A stretch of 64,000 nt of DNA from Thermopolyspora sp044507605 (GTDB lineage Bacteria; Actinomycetota; Actinomycetes; Streptosporangiales; Streptosporangiaceae): assembly GCA_044507605.1 (NCBI GenBank), contig JBIQJI010000012.1, forward strand, positions 1 through 64,000, in the 5' to 3' direction. Below are positions 17,522-26,281 of this stretch, one piece after another (within the stretch, counting starts at the first letter, position 1; each line of letters begins with the position of its first letter). A model generated the notes under the pieces. The model saw only the letters and a list, made by a program, of their open reading frames with translations. It was not told where the DNA came from and did no database searches. The position numbers and the translations under genes are program-made.

Positions 17522-19158
17522 AACTCGATCGGCTCCGGTGGCAGGGGTGTGGCGCCGAGGATGAGGTCGGCGGCCTTCTCGGCGAGCATCATGGTGGGGG
17601 CGTAGATGTTGCCGTTGGTGATGTAGGGCATCGCCGAGGCGTCGACGACGCGGATCCCGTCGAGGCCGTGCACGCGCAGGTCGCGCGGGTCGAGCACGGA
17701 CATCTCGTCCACGCCCATGCGGCAGGTGCACGAGGGGTGCAGGGCCGTCTCGGCGTCGCGGGCGACCCAGTCGAGGATCTGTTCCTCGGTCTCGACCCCC
17801 GGGCCGGGGGACAGTTCGCCGCCGTCGAAGCCGGCGAAGGCGGGCTGGCCGAGGATGTGGCGGGTGTGCCGGATCGCCTCCACCCACTCGCGGCGGTCCT
17901 GCTCGGTCGACAGGTAGTTGAAGCGCAGCGCGGGCTTGTCGCGCGGGCTGGCGGATCTGATGCGCACCGAACCGCGGGCGTCGGAGTACATGGGGCCGAC
18001 GTGCACCTGGTAGCCGTGGCCGCCGGCGGGGGACGAGCCGTCGTACCGTACCGCGATCGGCAGGAAGTGGAACATCAGGTTGGGGTAGTCCACGTCGTCG
18101 TTGGAGCGGATGAACCCGCCCGCCTCGAAGTGGTTGGTGGACCCCGGCCCGGACCGGCGCAGCAGCCACCGGGCCCCGATGAACGGCCGCTTCCAGAGTG
18201 CGAGGGCGGGCGCCATCGACACCGGCTCGGTGCAGGCGTGCTGGACGTACACCTCCAGGTGATCCTGAAGGTTCTCCCCCACGCCCGGCAGATGGTGCAC
18301 GACGTCGATGCCGAGTTCCTTGAGCGCCGCGGAGTCGCCCACCCCGGACAGTTGCAGGAGCTGCGGCGAGTTGATCGCGCCGCCGCAGAGGATCACCTCG
18401 CCGGCCCGGACCCTGCCCCCGTTGTACTCGACGCCGACCGCCCGGGTGCCTTCGAACACGACGCGGGTGACGAACGCGCGGGTCCGCACCTCCAGGTTGG
18501 GCCGGGACAGCACCGGGTCGAGGTACGCCCGGGCCGCGCTGAACCGGCGGCCTCTGCTGATGTTGCGGTCGAACGCCGCGAACCCTTCCTGCCGGTAGCC
18601 GTTCACGTCGTCGGTCAGCTCGTGGCCGGCCTGCCGCACCGCGTCGAAGAACGCCTGGAACAGCGGGCCCTCGGCGGGCCCGCGTTCCAGCACCAGCGGC
18701 CCATCGTGCCCGCGGAAGTCGGTGCCGTCGGGAGCGGCCGTGCCGGGGGCGCTCTCCATCTTCTTGAAGTACGGCAGGCAGTGGGCGTAGTCCCAGGTCT
18801 CCATGCCCGGGTCGGCGGCCCACCGGGCGTAGTCCAGCGGGTTGCCGCGCTGGAAGATCATGCCGTTGATGCTGCTGGAGCCGCCGAGCACCTTGCCCCT
18901 GGCGTGGTAGATGCGGCGCCCGTGCATGTGGGGCTCGGGCTCCGACTCGTACCGCCAGTCGTAGAACGGGCTGCCGATGGGGAACATCAGCGCCGCCGGC
19001 ATGTGGATGAACACGTCCCAGGGGTAGTCCGACCGGCCGGCCTCCAGCACGAGGACCCGCACGCCGGGGTCCGCGCTCAGCCGGTTGGCCAGCACCGACC
19101 CCGCCGAGCCGCCGCCCACGATGACGAAGTCGTAGCCGGCGTCGTGCCGTTTCCTCAC
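17494..19158 (-). CDS. betA: GMC oxidoreductase, choline dehydrogenase type
   Basis: A 554-residue flavoprotein. The FAD-binding motif is VIVGGGSAGSVLANRLS at residues ~12-28. The family signatures GGSSSINGMIFQRGNPLDY and GGAINSPQLLQLSGVG are present, as is the C-terminal HPSCTCRMG and the catalytic His/Asn region ITNGNIYAPTMMLAEKAA. In the glycine-betaine context it most likely oxidises choline to betaine aldehyde, although other GMC alcohol oxidases have the same architecture. No betaine-aldehyde dehydrogenase is in the window. The start is a GTG at 19158. It is 61 nt downstream of the permease gene. Confidence 0.88.
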   Translation of the reverse strand: MRKRHDAGYDFVIVGGGSAGSVLANRLSADPGVRVLVLEAGRSDYPWDVFIHMPAALMFPIGSPFYDWRYESEPEPHMHGRRIYHARGKVLGGSSSINGMIFQRGNPLDYARWAADPGMETWDYAHCLPYFKKMESAPGTAAPDGTDFRGHDGPLVLERGPAEGPLFQAFFDAVRQAGHELTDDVNGYRQEGFAAFDRNISRGRRFSAARAYLDPVLSRPNLEVRTRAFVTRVVFEGTRAVGVEYNGGRVRAGEVILCGGAINSPQLLQLSGVGDSAALKELGIDVVHHLPGVGENLQDHLEVYVQHACTEPVSMAPALALWKRPFIGARWLLRRSGPGSTNHFEAGGFIRSNDDVDYPNLMFHFLPIAVRYDGSSPAGGHGYQVHVGPMYSDARGSVRIRSASPRDKPALRFNYLSTEQDRREWVEAIRHTRHILGQPAFAGFDGGELSPGPGVETEEQILDWVARDAETALHPSCTCRMGVDEMSVLDPRDLRVHGLDGIRVVDASAMPYITNGNIYAPTMMLAEKAADLILGATPLPPEPIEFYRHRPGPP

Positions 19159-19219
19159 CTAACGCCCCAGGCCTTCCGCGCCGGCCGTCATGGTGGTCTG
19201 GTTCACCCCGCGCCTCCTG

Positions 19220-21169
19220 TCACCTGGTACTCGCCTCGTCCCGGGCCGCGGCGGATCCCTGCGTGACCCGGTCGAGCATGACTCCGAGCAGCACGATCGC
19301 GATGCCGGCGCAGAAACCCTTGCCGAAGTCCTCGTGCTGGGAGAAGCCGGCGACGACGTCGTAGCCGAGCGCGCCCGCGCCGACGAGCCCGCCGAGCACC
19401 ACCATGGCGAGGATCATGATGATGCCCTGGTTGAGGGCGAGCAGCGTGGAGCGCCGCGACATCGGCAGCTGCACCTTCCACAGCAGCTGCCGGGAGGTGG
19501 AGCCGGCCGACGCGGCCGCCTCGACGACGGTGGCGGGCACGGCGCGGATGCCGTCCTCGATGAGCCGCACCACGGGCGGCACCGCGTAGATCACGGTCGC
19601 GAGGATCGCGGTGAACCGCGACGACGAGAACAGCGCCACGGCCGGCAGCAGGTAGACGAACGCCGGAATGGTCTGGGCGGTGTCGAGCAGCGGGCGGAGC
19701 AGCGCCGAGAAACGATCGGAGCGGGCCGACGCGATGCCGAGCACGGCACCGGCGAGGATCGTCAGCACGAGCGCGACCAGCACCATCGTCAGCGTCTCCA
19801 TGCTGTGCCGCCACAGCCCGAGCAGCGCGATGCCGGCCAGGCAGCCGGCGGCGGTCAGCGCGGGACGCAGGCCGCCGAAGCGCAGCGACACCAGCAGCAC
19901 GAGCGCGACGACCAGCCACCAGGGCGCGGTGGTGAGCAGGGTCTGCAGCGGGTTGAGCACCCCGAAGCTGACACCGTCCTTGATCGCGTCGGTGACGGTG
20001 AACCAGTGCAGCTCGATCCAGTCGGTGACCGTGTTGACGGGCCCGGCCAGCGGATGCACCAGTTTCTCGGGGAACTCGGGCGGCAGCGCTCGGCCCGCCG
20101 CCACGCCCGCGACGGCCACGGCCGCCGCGACGGCCCAGCGGACCCGGCCCGGCAGGCGCGGGCTGCGGCCGGTGCGCGGCCGGGACCGGGTGAGCCGGTC
20201 CAGGACCACGGCCAGCAGCACGATCGCGATGCCGCCGTCGAACAGCATGCCGGTGTTCACCCGGGCGAGCGCCTGCATGATCTGCTCGGGGAGGCCGGGC
20301 GCGTCGATCAGCCCGGTGATGACGACCATGGACACCGCCAGCATGATCGTCTGGTTCACCGCGAGCAGGATCGTGGTGCGGGCCATCGGCAGCCGCACCT
20401 TGCGCATGGTCTGCCAGGCCGACGCGCCGAGCGACGCCGACGCCTCCACCGCCGCGGCGGGCACCATGCGGATGCCCAGCGCCGTGATCCTGATCGCCGC
20501 GGGCACCGAGTAGATCATGGTGCAGATCGTCGCCGGGGGCGGGCCGATGAGAAAGAACAGCGTCATCGGCGTGAGGTACGCGAACGTCGGCATGATCTGC
20601 ATGACGTCGAGCACCGGCGTGATCAGCCGTCGCATCCGGGGCGACCGCCCCGCCCACACGCCGAGCGGCAGCCCGATGAGCAGCGACAGCGACACCGCCG
20701 CGATCATCATGGCGACCGTGTCGACCGTGTAGTCCCACACCCCGAGCACGCCGCACCCGGCGAGCCCGAGCACCGACACCAGGCCGATGCGCCATCCCGC
20801 GAGGGCCCAGCCGAGCGCCCCCGCGGCCGCGATCAGGCCCGGCCAGCCCAGCGGGTGCAGCAGGGCCTGCAGGGCGGTGACGTACGCGTCGATGAACAGG
20901 CGGATGTAGTTGATGAAGAACAGGAAGACGGGGCTGCTGTTGCGGTTGGCGTCGACCCAGTCGCGGACGTCGTTCACGATGTGGAAGGCCGCGGCGTCCT
21001 CGCTGTGCGGCAGCACCGCCCGGCCCTTGAAGACCACGTACAGGGCGATCGCGAGCGCGGTGCCGATGGCCCACGGCGCCCAGCGGGGCAGCCGGAGCCG
21101 CGCACGGTCCGGTTCGGCGCCCGGCGGTGCCGCGACCGGCGGTGCGGAGACCGCCGGCGGGACGGTCAC
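19220..21169 (-). CDS. Glycine betaine/choline ABC transporter, double permease
   Basis: A 649-residue protein with two BPD_transp_1 permease domains fused in tandem, separated by an Arg-rich linker around residue 340. Both halves repeat the coupling-helix region (first: EASASLGASAWQTMRKVRLP; second: EAAASAGSTSRQLLWKVQLP) and a following ALNQGIIMILAMV-like helix. This matches ProW/OpuAB-type betaine permeases in duplicated form, so one polypeptide could form the whole membrane pore. The GTG start at 21169 overlaps the ATPase stop (GTGA). No binding-protein gene follows. Confidence 0.9.
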   Translation of the reverse strand: MTVPPAVSAPPVAAPPGAEPDRARLRLPRWAPWAIGTALAIALYVVFKGRAVLPHSEDAAAFHIVNDVRDWVDANRNSSPVFLFFINYIRLFIDAYVTALQALLHPLGWPGLIAAAGALGWALAGWRIGLVSVLGLAGCGVLGVWDYTVDTVAMMIAAVSLSLLIGLPLGVWAGRSPRMRRLITPVLDVMQIMPTFAYLTPMTLFFLIGPPPATICTMIYSVPAAIRITALGIRMVPAAAVEASASLGASAWQTMRKVRLPMARTTILLAVNQTIMLAVSMVVITGLIDAPGLPEQIMQALARVNTGMLFDGGIAIVLLAVVLDRLTRSRPRTGRSPRLPGRVRWAVAAAVAVAGVAAGRALPPEFPEKLVHPLAGPVNTVTDWIELHWFTVTDAIKDGVSFGVLNPLQTLLTTAPWWLVVALVLLVSLRFGGLRPALTAAGCLAGIALLGLWRHSMETLTMVLVALVLTILAGAVLGIASARSDRFSALLRPLLDTAQTIPAFVYLLPAVALFSSSRFTAILATVIYAVPPVVRLIEDGIRAVPATVVEAAASAGSTSRQLLWKVQLPMSRRSTLLALNQGIIMILAMVVLGGLVGAGALGYDVVAGFSQHEDFGKGFCAGIAIVLLGVMLDRVTQGSAAARDEASTR

Positions 21170-22275
21170 GACCGCTCCCGGGCCGAGGCGGGCACCGGAT
21201 CACCTCTCCGCCCCGCTCCGTTCGCCGTGACGGCGCCGTTCCCGGCCTTCCCGGGCGGCGCCAGCGCCGACAGGATGTCGACGCGATCGACGACGCCGAC
21301 CAGTTCGCCGCCGGACACCACCCGGATCGGGCGGGCCGAGGCCATCGCCGCAGGCACCGCGTCGCGGATCAGCGTCTCCACCGGCAGCAGCGGGCCGTCC
21401 AGCGGCTCGCCGGCGCCGGGCGGGCGGCAGATCCAGCGCAGCGACAGCACCCCGTCGCGCGGCACGTCGCGGACGAAGTCGGCGACGTAGGCGTCCGCCG
21501 GCGCCGCGACCAGCTCCTCGGGCGTGCCGACCTGCACGATCTCGCCGTCCCGCATGATCGCGATGCGCTCGCCGAGTTTGAGCGCCTCGGCCAGGTCGTG
21601 GGTGATGAACACCATCGTCTTGCCGACCTCGCGGTGCAGCCGGATCACCTCGGCCTGCATGTCGCGCCGGATCAGCGGGTCGAGCGCGCTGAACGGCTCG
21701 TCGAACAGCAGCACCTCCGGGTCGACGGCCAGGGCGCGGGCCAGCCCGACCCGCTGCTGCATGCCGCCCGACAACTGGTCGGGGTACGCCTGGTCGAGCC
21801 CGTCGAGGCCGACCAGGGACAGGATCTCGCGGGCGCGGGCGTGGCGCATGGCCCTGCCCACTCCCTGGATCTCCAGGCCGTACGCCACGTTGTCGACGAC
21901 CCGGCGGTGCGGCAGCAGGCCGAAATGCTGGAACACCATGCTGACCCGGCGCCTGCGCAGCTCGCGCAGCCGGGCGGCCGATGCCGCCCGCACGTCCTCG
22001 CCGCCGATGCGCACGTCGCCCGCGGTCGGCTCGATGAGCCGGGTCAGGCAGCGCACCAGGGTGGATTTGCCGCTGCCCGACAGGCCCATGACGACGAACA
22101 CCTCGCCGGGGGCCACGGTGAACCCGACGTCGCGCACGGCGGCCGTGCAGCCGGTCTTGGCCCGCAGCGCGGCGGGGTCGAGGGCGGCGTCGGGGGTGCC
22201 GATGACGCGTCCGGCGCGCGGACCGAAGATCTTCCACAGCCCGCGCACCTCGATCGCCGTGGTGGTCTCGGCCAT
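21166..22275 (-). CDS. Glycine betaine/proline ABC transporter ATP-binding protein (ProV/OpuAA)
   Basis: A 369-residue ATPase. Walker A is GLSGSGKSTLVR, signature LSGGMQQRVGLARAL, Walker B VLLFDEPFSALDP, and the switch region FITHDLAEAL. The N-terminal ~50 residues include the extended loop (LDPAALRAKTG) that is typical of ProV-type ATPases, and the C-terminal ~100 residues carry a shortened CBS-like region of the kind that senses ionic strength. The start ATG at 22275 is preceded by GGAG five to six bases upstream. First gene of the operon with the double permease and dehydrogenase. Confidence 0.92.
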   Translation of the reverse strand: MAETTTAIEVRGLWKIFGPRAGRVIGTPDAALDPAALRAKTGCTAAVRDVGFTVAPGEVFVVMGLSGSGKSTLVRCLTRLIEPTAGDVRIGGEDVRAASAARLRELRRRRVSMVFQHFGLLPHRRVVDNVAYGLEIQGVGRAMRHARAREILSLVGLDGLDQAYPDQLSGGMQQRVGLARALAVDPEVLLFDEPFSALDPLIRRDMQAEVIRLHREVGKTMVFITHDLAEALKLGERIAIMRDGEIVQVGTPEELVAAPADAYVADFVRDVPRDGVLSLRWICRPPGAGEPLDGPLLPVETLIRDAVPAAMASARPIRVVSGGELVGVVDRVDILSALAPPGKAGNGAVTANGAGRRGDPVPASARERS

Positions 22276-22456
22276 GGACGCTCCTGTCCGCCGGGGGGAT
22301 GGGGTACCAGAGCGACCCGGCGGACAGAGCCGCCGGGCCGACGCGATGCCGGCATCGCGTCCCGCAACAGGATCGAAATTAGGCCGCGAATCGGTCAATA
22401 AGCAGGAGCGTTATCGGCGCTCCGCCAAACCGTGACCGTCCGGAAATACGGCGCTT

Positions 22457-22468
22457 TTCATATATGAA
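22457..22468. promoter_or_regulatory. Perfect 12-nt palindrome upstream of the betaine operon
   Basis: TTCATATATGAA is a perfect palindrome in an AT-rich patch 180 bp upstream of the ATPase start. A GGAGCG/CGCTCC inverted repeat at 22405-22423 lies between it and the gene. Either could be an operator for an osmotic or choline-responsive regulator, but no regulator gene is adjacent. Confidence 0.33.
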
Positions 22469-22474
22469 TTATGC

Positions 22475-22499
22475 CGACCGTTAATCAGATAAACGGTCG
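22475..22499 (-). terminator. Stem-loop after the cupin gene
   Basis: CGACCGTT at 22475-22482 and AACGGTCG at 22492-22499 form an 8-bp perfect stem with a 9-nt loop, 20 nt beyond the cupin stop codon. On the minus strand it is followed by an AT-rich run, consistent with a terminator isolating the cupin gene from the downstream transporter operon. Confidence 0.5.
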
Positions 22500-22518
22500 T
22501 CCGATGTGTCAGGAGTTC

Positions 22519-22902
22519 TCAGGAACGGCCGTACGCGTCTTCCAGCCGCTCGATGTCCGCCTCGTCGAAATGCCCGAAGGCGATCTCCATGATGCGCGCG
22601 GCCGCCGGGCCCGGCGCGCTCAGCCGATGCGTCTGCCCGGCCCGGATCAGCACACGGTCGCCCACCTCGGGCCGCCTGCTCTCGCCATCGATCTCGAACA
22701 CCAGGCCGGGGTCCAGCGCCACCCACAGCTCGTCGCGGTGCTCATGCCGCTGCAGGCTGAGGGTCTGCCCGGCGTTCACCGTGATGATCTTCACGGTGGA
22801 CGGCTCGTTGAGGGTGAACCGCTCGAAAGCCCCCCATGGACGCTCGTCGCGCACCACCGCGCCCAGCCTGTCGATCTCCAGCACGTCGTCTCCGTTCGTC
22901 AC
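22519..22902 (-). CDS. Cupin protein, mannose-6-phosphate isomerase (type II C-terminal) like
   Basis: A 127-residue single cupin domain. RPWGAFERFT and SLQRHEHRDELWVAL contain the metal-binding His/Glu set (QRHEHRDE) and the second cupin motif is RAGQTHRLSAPG. This is the same fold and sequence pattern as the isomerase domain of bifunctional phosphomannose isomerase/GDP-mannose pyrophosphorylase enzymes, but freestanding. The start is a GTG at 22902 with only a weak ribosome-binding site. A role in sugar-phosphate or compatible-solute metabolism is inference. Confidence 0.8.
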   Translation of the reverse strand: MTNGDDVLEIDRLGAVVRDERPWGAFERFTLNEPSTVKIITVNAGQTLSLQRHEHRDELWVALDPGLVFEIDGESRRPEVGDRVLIRAGQTHRLSAPGPAAARIMEIAFGHFDEADIERLEDAYGRS

Positions 22903-23007
22903 GCCCGGCTCACCGGAAAGGCGGCGCCCGGAGCACCTCCGGACGCCACCATCGGTACGCCGCCCAACTCTAGGCCGTGCCCGGCCGGGGCCGGGCGAGG
23001 GTCCGGC

Positions 23008-25293
23008 TCAGAGGCCGTACTCCTTGACGATGCGCTCGTGCCGCTCGACCTCGACACCCACCTCGCGGGCGAGGTCCAGCCAGGACAGCGGGTGCGACCA
23101 GCGCTCCGTGGCGTCGTCGAGCAGCGCGTCGACCTCCACCGGGGTCACGCTGGGCGGCACCGCGATCCAGCCGTACACCCCGGGCAGCCGCTCGCCGCCG
23201 GCGGGGTCGGTGACCGTGTAGTCCTCGCCGCTGTAGACCCAGATCGGCCAGCCGCGGTCGGCCAGCACCTCGTTGAACTCGGCCCACTCCTCCTGGGTCG
23301 GCGCCGCGCCGTCGAAGAACCAGCTCGTGAAGCCGCCCGGCCACAGCAGCTTCACCCCGGCGAACGGGATGACGAACTGCTCCTGCTCCTTCTTGTCCTG
23401 CGGCACCGGCTCCAGCGGGGTCGGGTCGATGACCACCACGTCGCCCGCGTTGTAGTCCATGCCGCGCGGCTGCGGGATGACCAGCCTGGCGGTCGCCGGG
23501 CCGGTGCGCACGGCCATGACCTCGCGGCGGCTGCCGTCGGGGGCCGGGAGGATGACCCGCACCAGGTGCCACTCCTCCTCGATCGGGCCTTCCTTCGACT
23601 GGAGCGGCATGCCGAGCTTGGCCGCGCCGGCGCGCACGGTCGGCCAGTCCTCCGCCGCGGTGGCCATGACGATCATGCGCCAGACGTCTTCGTCCTCGAT
23701 CTCGTCGGTGTCGAGGATCTCCCGCATGATCGAGGCGCCCTTGGCGTTGTCGCCCAGCTGCTGGACGGCGCCGGCCCACAGCCTGCGCGCCTCCAGCCCC
23801 ATGCCGTCGGCGACCGCCGCCTCCGCCTCCTGCGCGGTCTGCTCCCAGCGCTCCCGGTTGCGGTGCAGCCGGGCCCGCGCCAGATGCGCCGGGCCGGACG
23901 GCAGCCGGCCGGCCAGCTCCGTCACCCGGTCGTCCTGCCCCGCCTCGATGAGCAGGCCGGTCAGGAAGCCGATGTCGTCGGCCTGCGCGGTGGCGGGGTC
24001 GGCCTCCTCGACCAGCATGCGCCAGTAGATGTCGGCGCCCACCGGGGCGTAGCCGAGGAAGTTGAGAGTCGTCGTGTGCCGCCTGGTGGCCTCCAGGTCA
24101 TGCCCCGACAGCGGCCACAGCCACTCCACCCACTGCTCGGGGTCGGCGTTGATGCCGTCGGCGGCGTCGAAGTACGCCACCAGCTCGTCGCGCGGGCCCG
24201 GCGGCTTCGGCGGCGTCGCCTTGCCGGCCTCGGCGCCCAGCGCGGCCACGGACGCCGCCAGATCGTCGACCCGGCCCGACAGCTTGCCGAGACCCGCCTC
24301 GGCGCGCTCGGCCAGCAGCCGCGCCTGCCAGACGCCCTTGCGCTGCAGCACCAGCTCGCCGGCGATGACCGCGAGCTCCACCTGCGCCCGGCGGCAGCCC
24401 ATCTCCTCGAAGTAGCCGATCCACTGGCGCAGGATGCGGCCGAGCTGCCAGGTGTTGGCGATGCGACGGCTGTCGGCCAGGCCGCGCACCGCGCGCGCCC
24501 ACTCGACCCAGTCGCGCGCGTGGTCGCCGATGACGTCGAGGTCGGGCAGCGCGTCGACCGACTCCTTGTCGCGGTTCATGGTGATCAGCACCAGGGAGCG
24601 CAGCACGTTGTCGCGGCGCTCCTTGGCCACCGGGTCGTCGGCCTCGAACCCCGACGCCGCCTGCAGCGCGTCGAGCGCGTCGCCGGCCCGGTCGGCCGCC
24701 AGCAGCGCCCGGGCGCCCATGGCGGCGAGCTCCCAGCTCGCCTCGCGATCGGCCGCCCGCAGCCGGTCGACCGCCGACTCGGCGTAGGCGACCGCCTCGT
24801 CTGCCTGGCCGGAGTCGAGCAGCGCCGCGACGTACTGCGTCGTCAGGCCGCAGAACGCCGGCTCGCCGGGCTCCACGCCGGCCAGCGCCGCACCGAGCGC
24901 GGTCAGCCGCTCCTGGGCGTAGCCCGGCCCGTCGGTGTTGCTCTGCGCGATCGCCAGCGCCTCCACGGCCGCGATCGCCGCCGGGCAGTCATGGACGTCG
25001 TCGCGCTGCGCGAACTGCGCCAGCGCCTCGGCGTCGCCGAGGGCGACCTCGCCCTGCGCGCGGTCGCCGATGCGGCCCATCAGATGCCAATAGCGCGCGA
25101 AGAACTCCAGCCAGGGCTGCCCCAGCTCCGCCGCCTGCTGCGCGACGGCCGGCGCCATCACGTCGAGCTGCGGGTATCTGCCCTCCAGCGCCTGGGCGGG
25201 AAGATCGCCCAGCGCGACCGCCAGCCCCACATTGCCGGACTCGTGCAGTTGCCGCTGGGTGTCGCCCACCCAGGACCAGATGTTGACGTCCAT
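23008..25293 (-). CDS. Large TPR-like protein, unknown function
   Basis: A 761-residue soluble protein without signal or membrane segments. Residues ~1-560 are Ala/Leu/Glu-rich helical repeats of TPR character (for example GDALDALQAASGFEADD). The last ~200 residues form a different, beta-rich segment (WHLVRVILPAPDGSRREVM) ending in a helical tail. I do not recognise a named family. It lies between the cupin gene and dapF, separated from both by about 105-120 nt, on the same strand. Confidence 0.72.
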   Translation of the reverse strand: MDVNIWSWVGDTQRQLHESGNVGLAVALGDLPAQALEGRYPQLDVMAPAVAQQAAELGQPWLEFFARYWHLMGRIGDRAQGEVALGDAEALAQFAQRDDVHDCPAAIAAVEALAIAQSNTDGPGYAQERLTALGAALAGVEPGEPAFCGLTTQYVAALLDSGQADEAVAYAESAVDRLRAADREASWELAAMGARALLAADRAGDALDALQAASGFEADDPVAKERRDNVLRSLVLITMNRDKESVDALPDLDVIGDHARDWVEWARAVRGLADSRRIANTWQLGRILRQWIGYFEEMGCRRAQVELAVIAGELVLQRKGVWQARLLAERAEAGLGKLSGRVDDLAASVAALGAEAGKATPPKPPGPRDELVAYFDAADGINADPEQWVEWLWPLSGHDLEATRRHTTTLNFLGYAPVGADIYWRMLVEEADPATAQADDIGFLTGLLIEAGQDDRVTELAGRLPSGPAHLARARLHRNRERWEQTAQEAEAAVADGMGLEARRLWAGAVQQLGDNAKGASIMREILDTDEIEDEDVWRMIVMATAAEDWPTVRAGAAKLGMPLQSKEGPIEEEWHLVRVILPAPDGSRREVMAVRTGPATARLVIPQPRGMDYNAGDVVVIDPTPLEPVPQDKKEQEQFVIPFAGVKLLWPGGFTSWFFDGAAPTQEEWAEFNEVLADRGWPIWVYSGEDYTVTDPAGGERLPGVYGWIAVPPSVTPVEVDALLDDATERWSHPLSWLDLAREVGVEVERHERIVKEYGL

Positions 25294-25410
25294 GGCAGGT
25301 CAGTCTGCCAGGTCCGGGGGCGTGTCCCAAACGGCCACGGGCGAGAGTCCGCGCCTTCACCCGGATAGTCTCCCCTTGCCCGGCCGTCAGGCGGAGCGGC
25401 GGCCCCGCCG

Positions 25411-26226
25411 TCAGGCGAGGCCGGCCAGAACGTCGCCCTCGGCCACCAGGACGGCCGGCCCGGTCAGCAGGCTGGTGCGCCCGTCGAGCGTCACCTCGAC
25501 CGTGCCACCGGGCACGTCCACGGTCCACGTGCCGACGGTCTCGCCCGAGGCGTGCGCCATGGCGGCCGCGCAGGCCACCGTGCCGGTGCCGCACGACCGG
25601 GTCTCGCCGGAGCCGCGTTCGTACACGCGCATGCGGCAGTGCCGCTCGCCCACGACGTTGAACAGCTCGACGTTCACGCCACCCGGGAAGATCGCCACGT
25701 CGAAGGCCGGCGGGCGGGTCAGATCGAGCCGGTCGACCTGCTCGGTGACGGCGCACGCCAGGTGCGGGTTGCCGACGTCGACGCACAGGCCGTCGTACGC
25801 CTGCCCCGCCACCGTCGCGCTCGCCTCGCCGAACACCTTCGGCGGCCCCATGTCGACCGTGACCGGCCCGGTGGCCCCGAGCCGCACCCGCTTCACCCCG
25901 GCCCTGGTGGCCACGCCGAACTCGCCGGGGGCCGCCAGGCCGGCCTCGACGAGGTAGCGCGCGAAGACCCGGGCGCCGTTGCCGCACATCTCGGCGATGC
26001 TGCCGTCGGCGTTGCGGTAGTCCATGAACCATTCGGCGTCGCCGGCCTGATCGGCGACCTCGGGGCAGAGTTTCGCGGGGACGACCCGCAGCACGCCGTC
26101 GGCGCCGATGCCCGCCCGCCGGTCGCACAGCGCCCGCACCTGGGCGGGGGTCGGCTCCAGCCGATTGCCGGGATCGGGCACGATGACGAAGTCGTTCTGC
26201 GTGCCATGCCCCTTCACGAACCGCAT
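25411..26226 (-). CDS. dapF: Diaminopimelate epimerase
   Basis: A 271-residue enzyme that interconverts LL- and meso-diaminopimelate for lysine and peptidoglycan synthesis. The two catalytic cysteines are Cys81 in AEMCGNGARVFARY and the one in ERGSGETRSCGTGTVACAAA near residue 210. The typical N-terminus MRFVKGHGTQNDFV matches the family, so the ATG at 26226 is secure. It sits in the conserved miaB-miaA-dapF neighbourhood. Confidence 0.96.
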   Translation of the reverse strand: MRFVKGHGTQNDFVIVPDPGNRLEPTPAQVRALCDRRAGIGADGVLRVVPAKLCPEVADQAGDAEWFMDYRNADGSIAEMCGNGARVFARYLVEAGLAAPGEFGVATRAGVKRVRLGATGPVTVDMGPPKVFGEASATVAGQAYDGLCVDVGNPHLACAVTEQVDRLDLTRPPAFDVAIFPGGVNVELFNVVGERHCRMRVYERGSGETRSCGTGTVACAAAMAHASGETVGTWTVDVPGGTVEVTLDGRTSLLTGPAVLVAEGDVLAGLA

Positions 26227-26281
26227 GGGGACAGCCTACGGATACCGGGAGGCGCGCCGGTCCACCGGCCCGCCTTCCGCG

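Noticed and set aside
19190..21490. Plus-strand frame of 766 residues opposite the double permease
   Set aside because: Arg/Gly/His-rich with no domain; the minus-strand frame has complete permease motifs.
22471..25368. Plus-strand frame of 965 residues opposite the TPR-like gene
   Set aside because: Arg/His/Gln-rich shadow; no start site with a ribosome-binding sequence.
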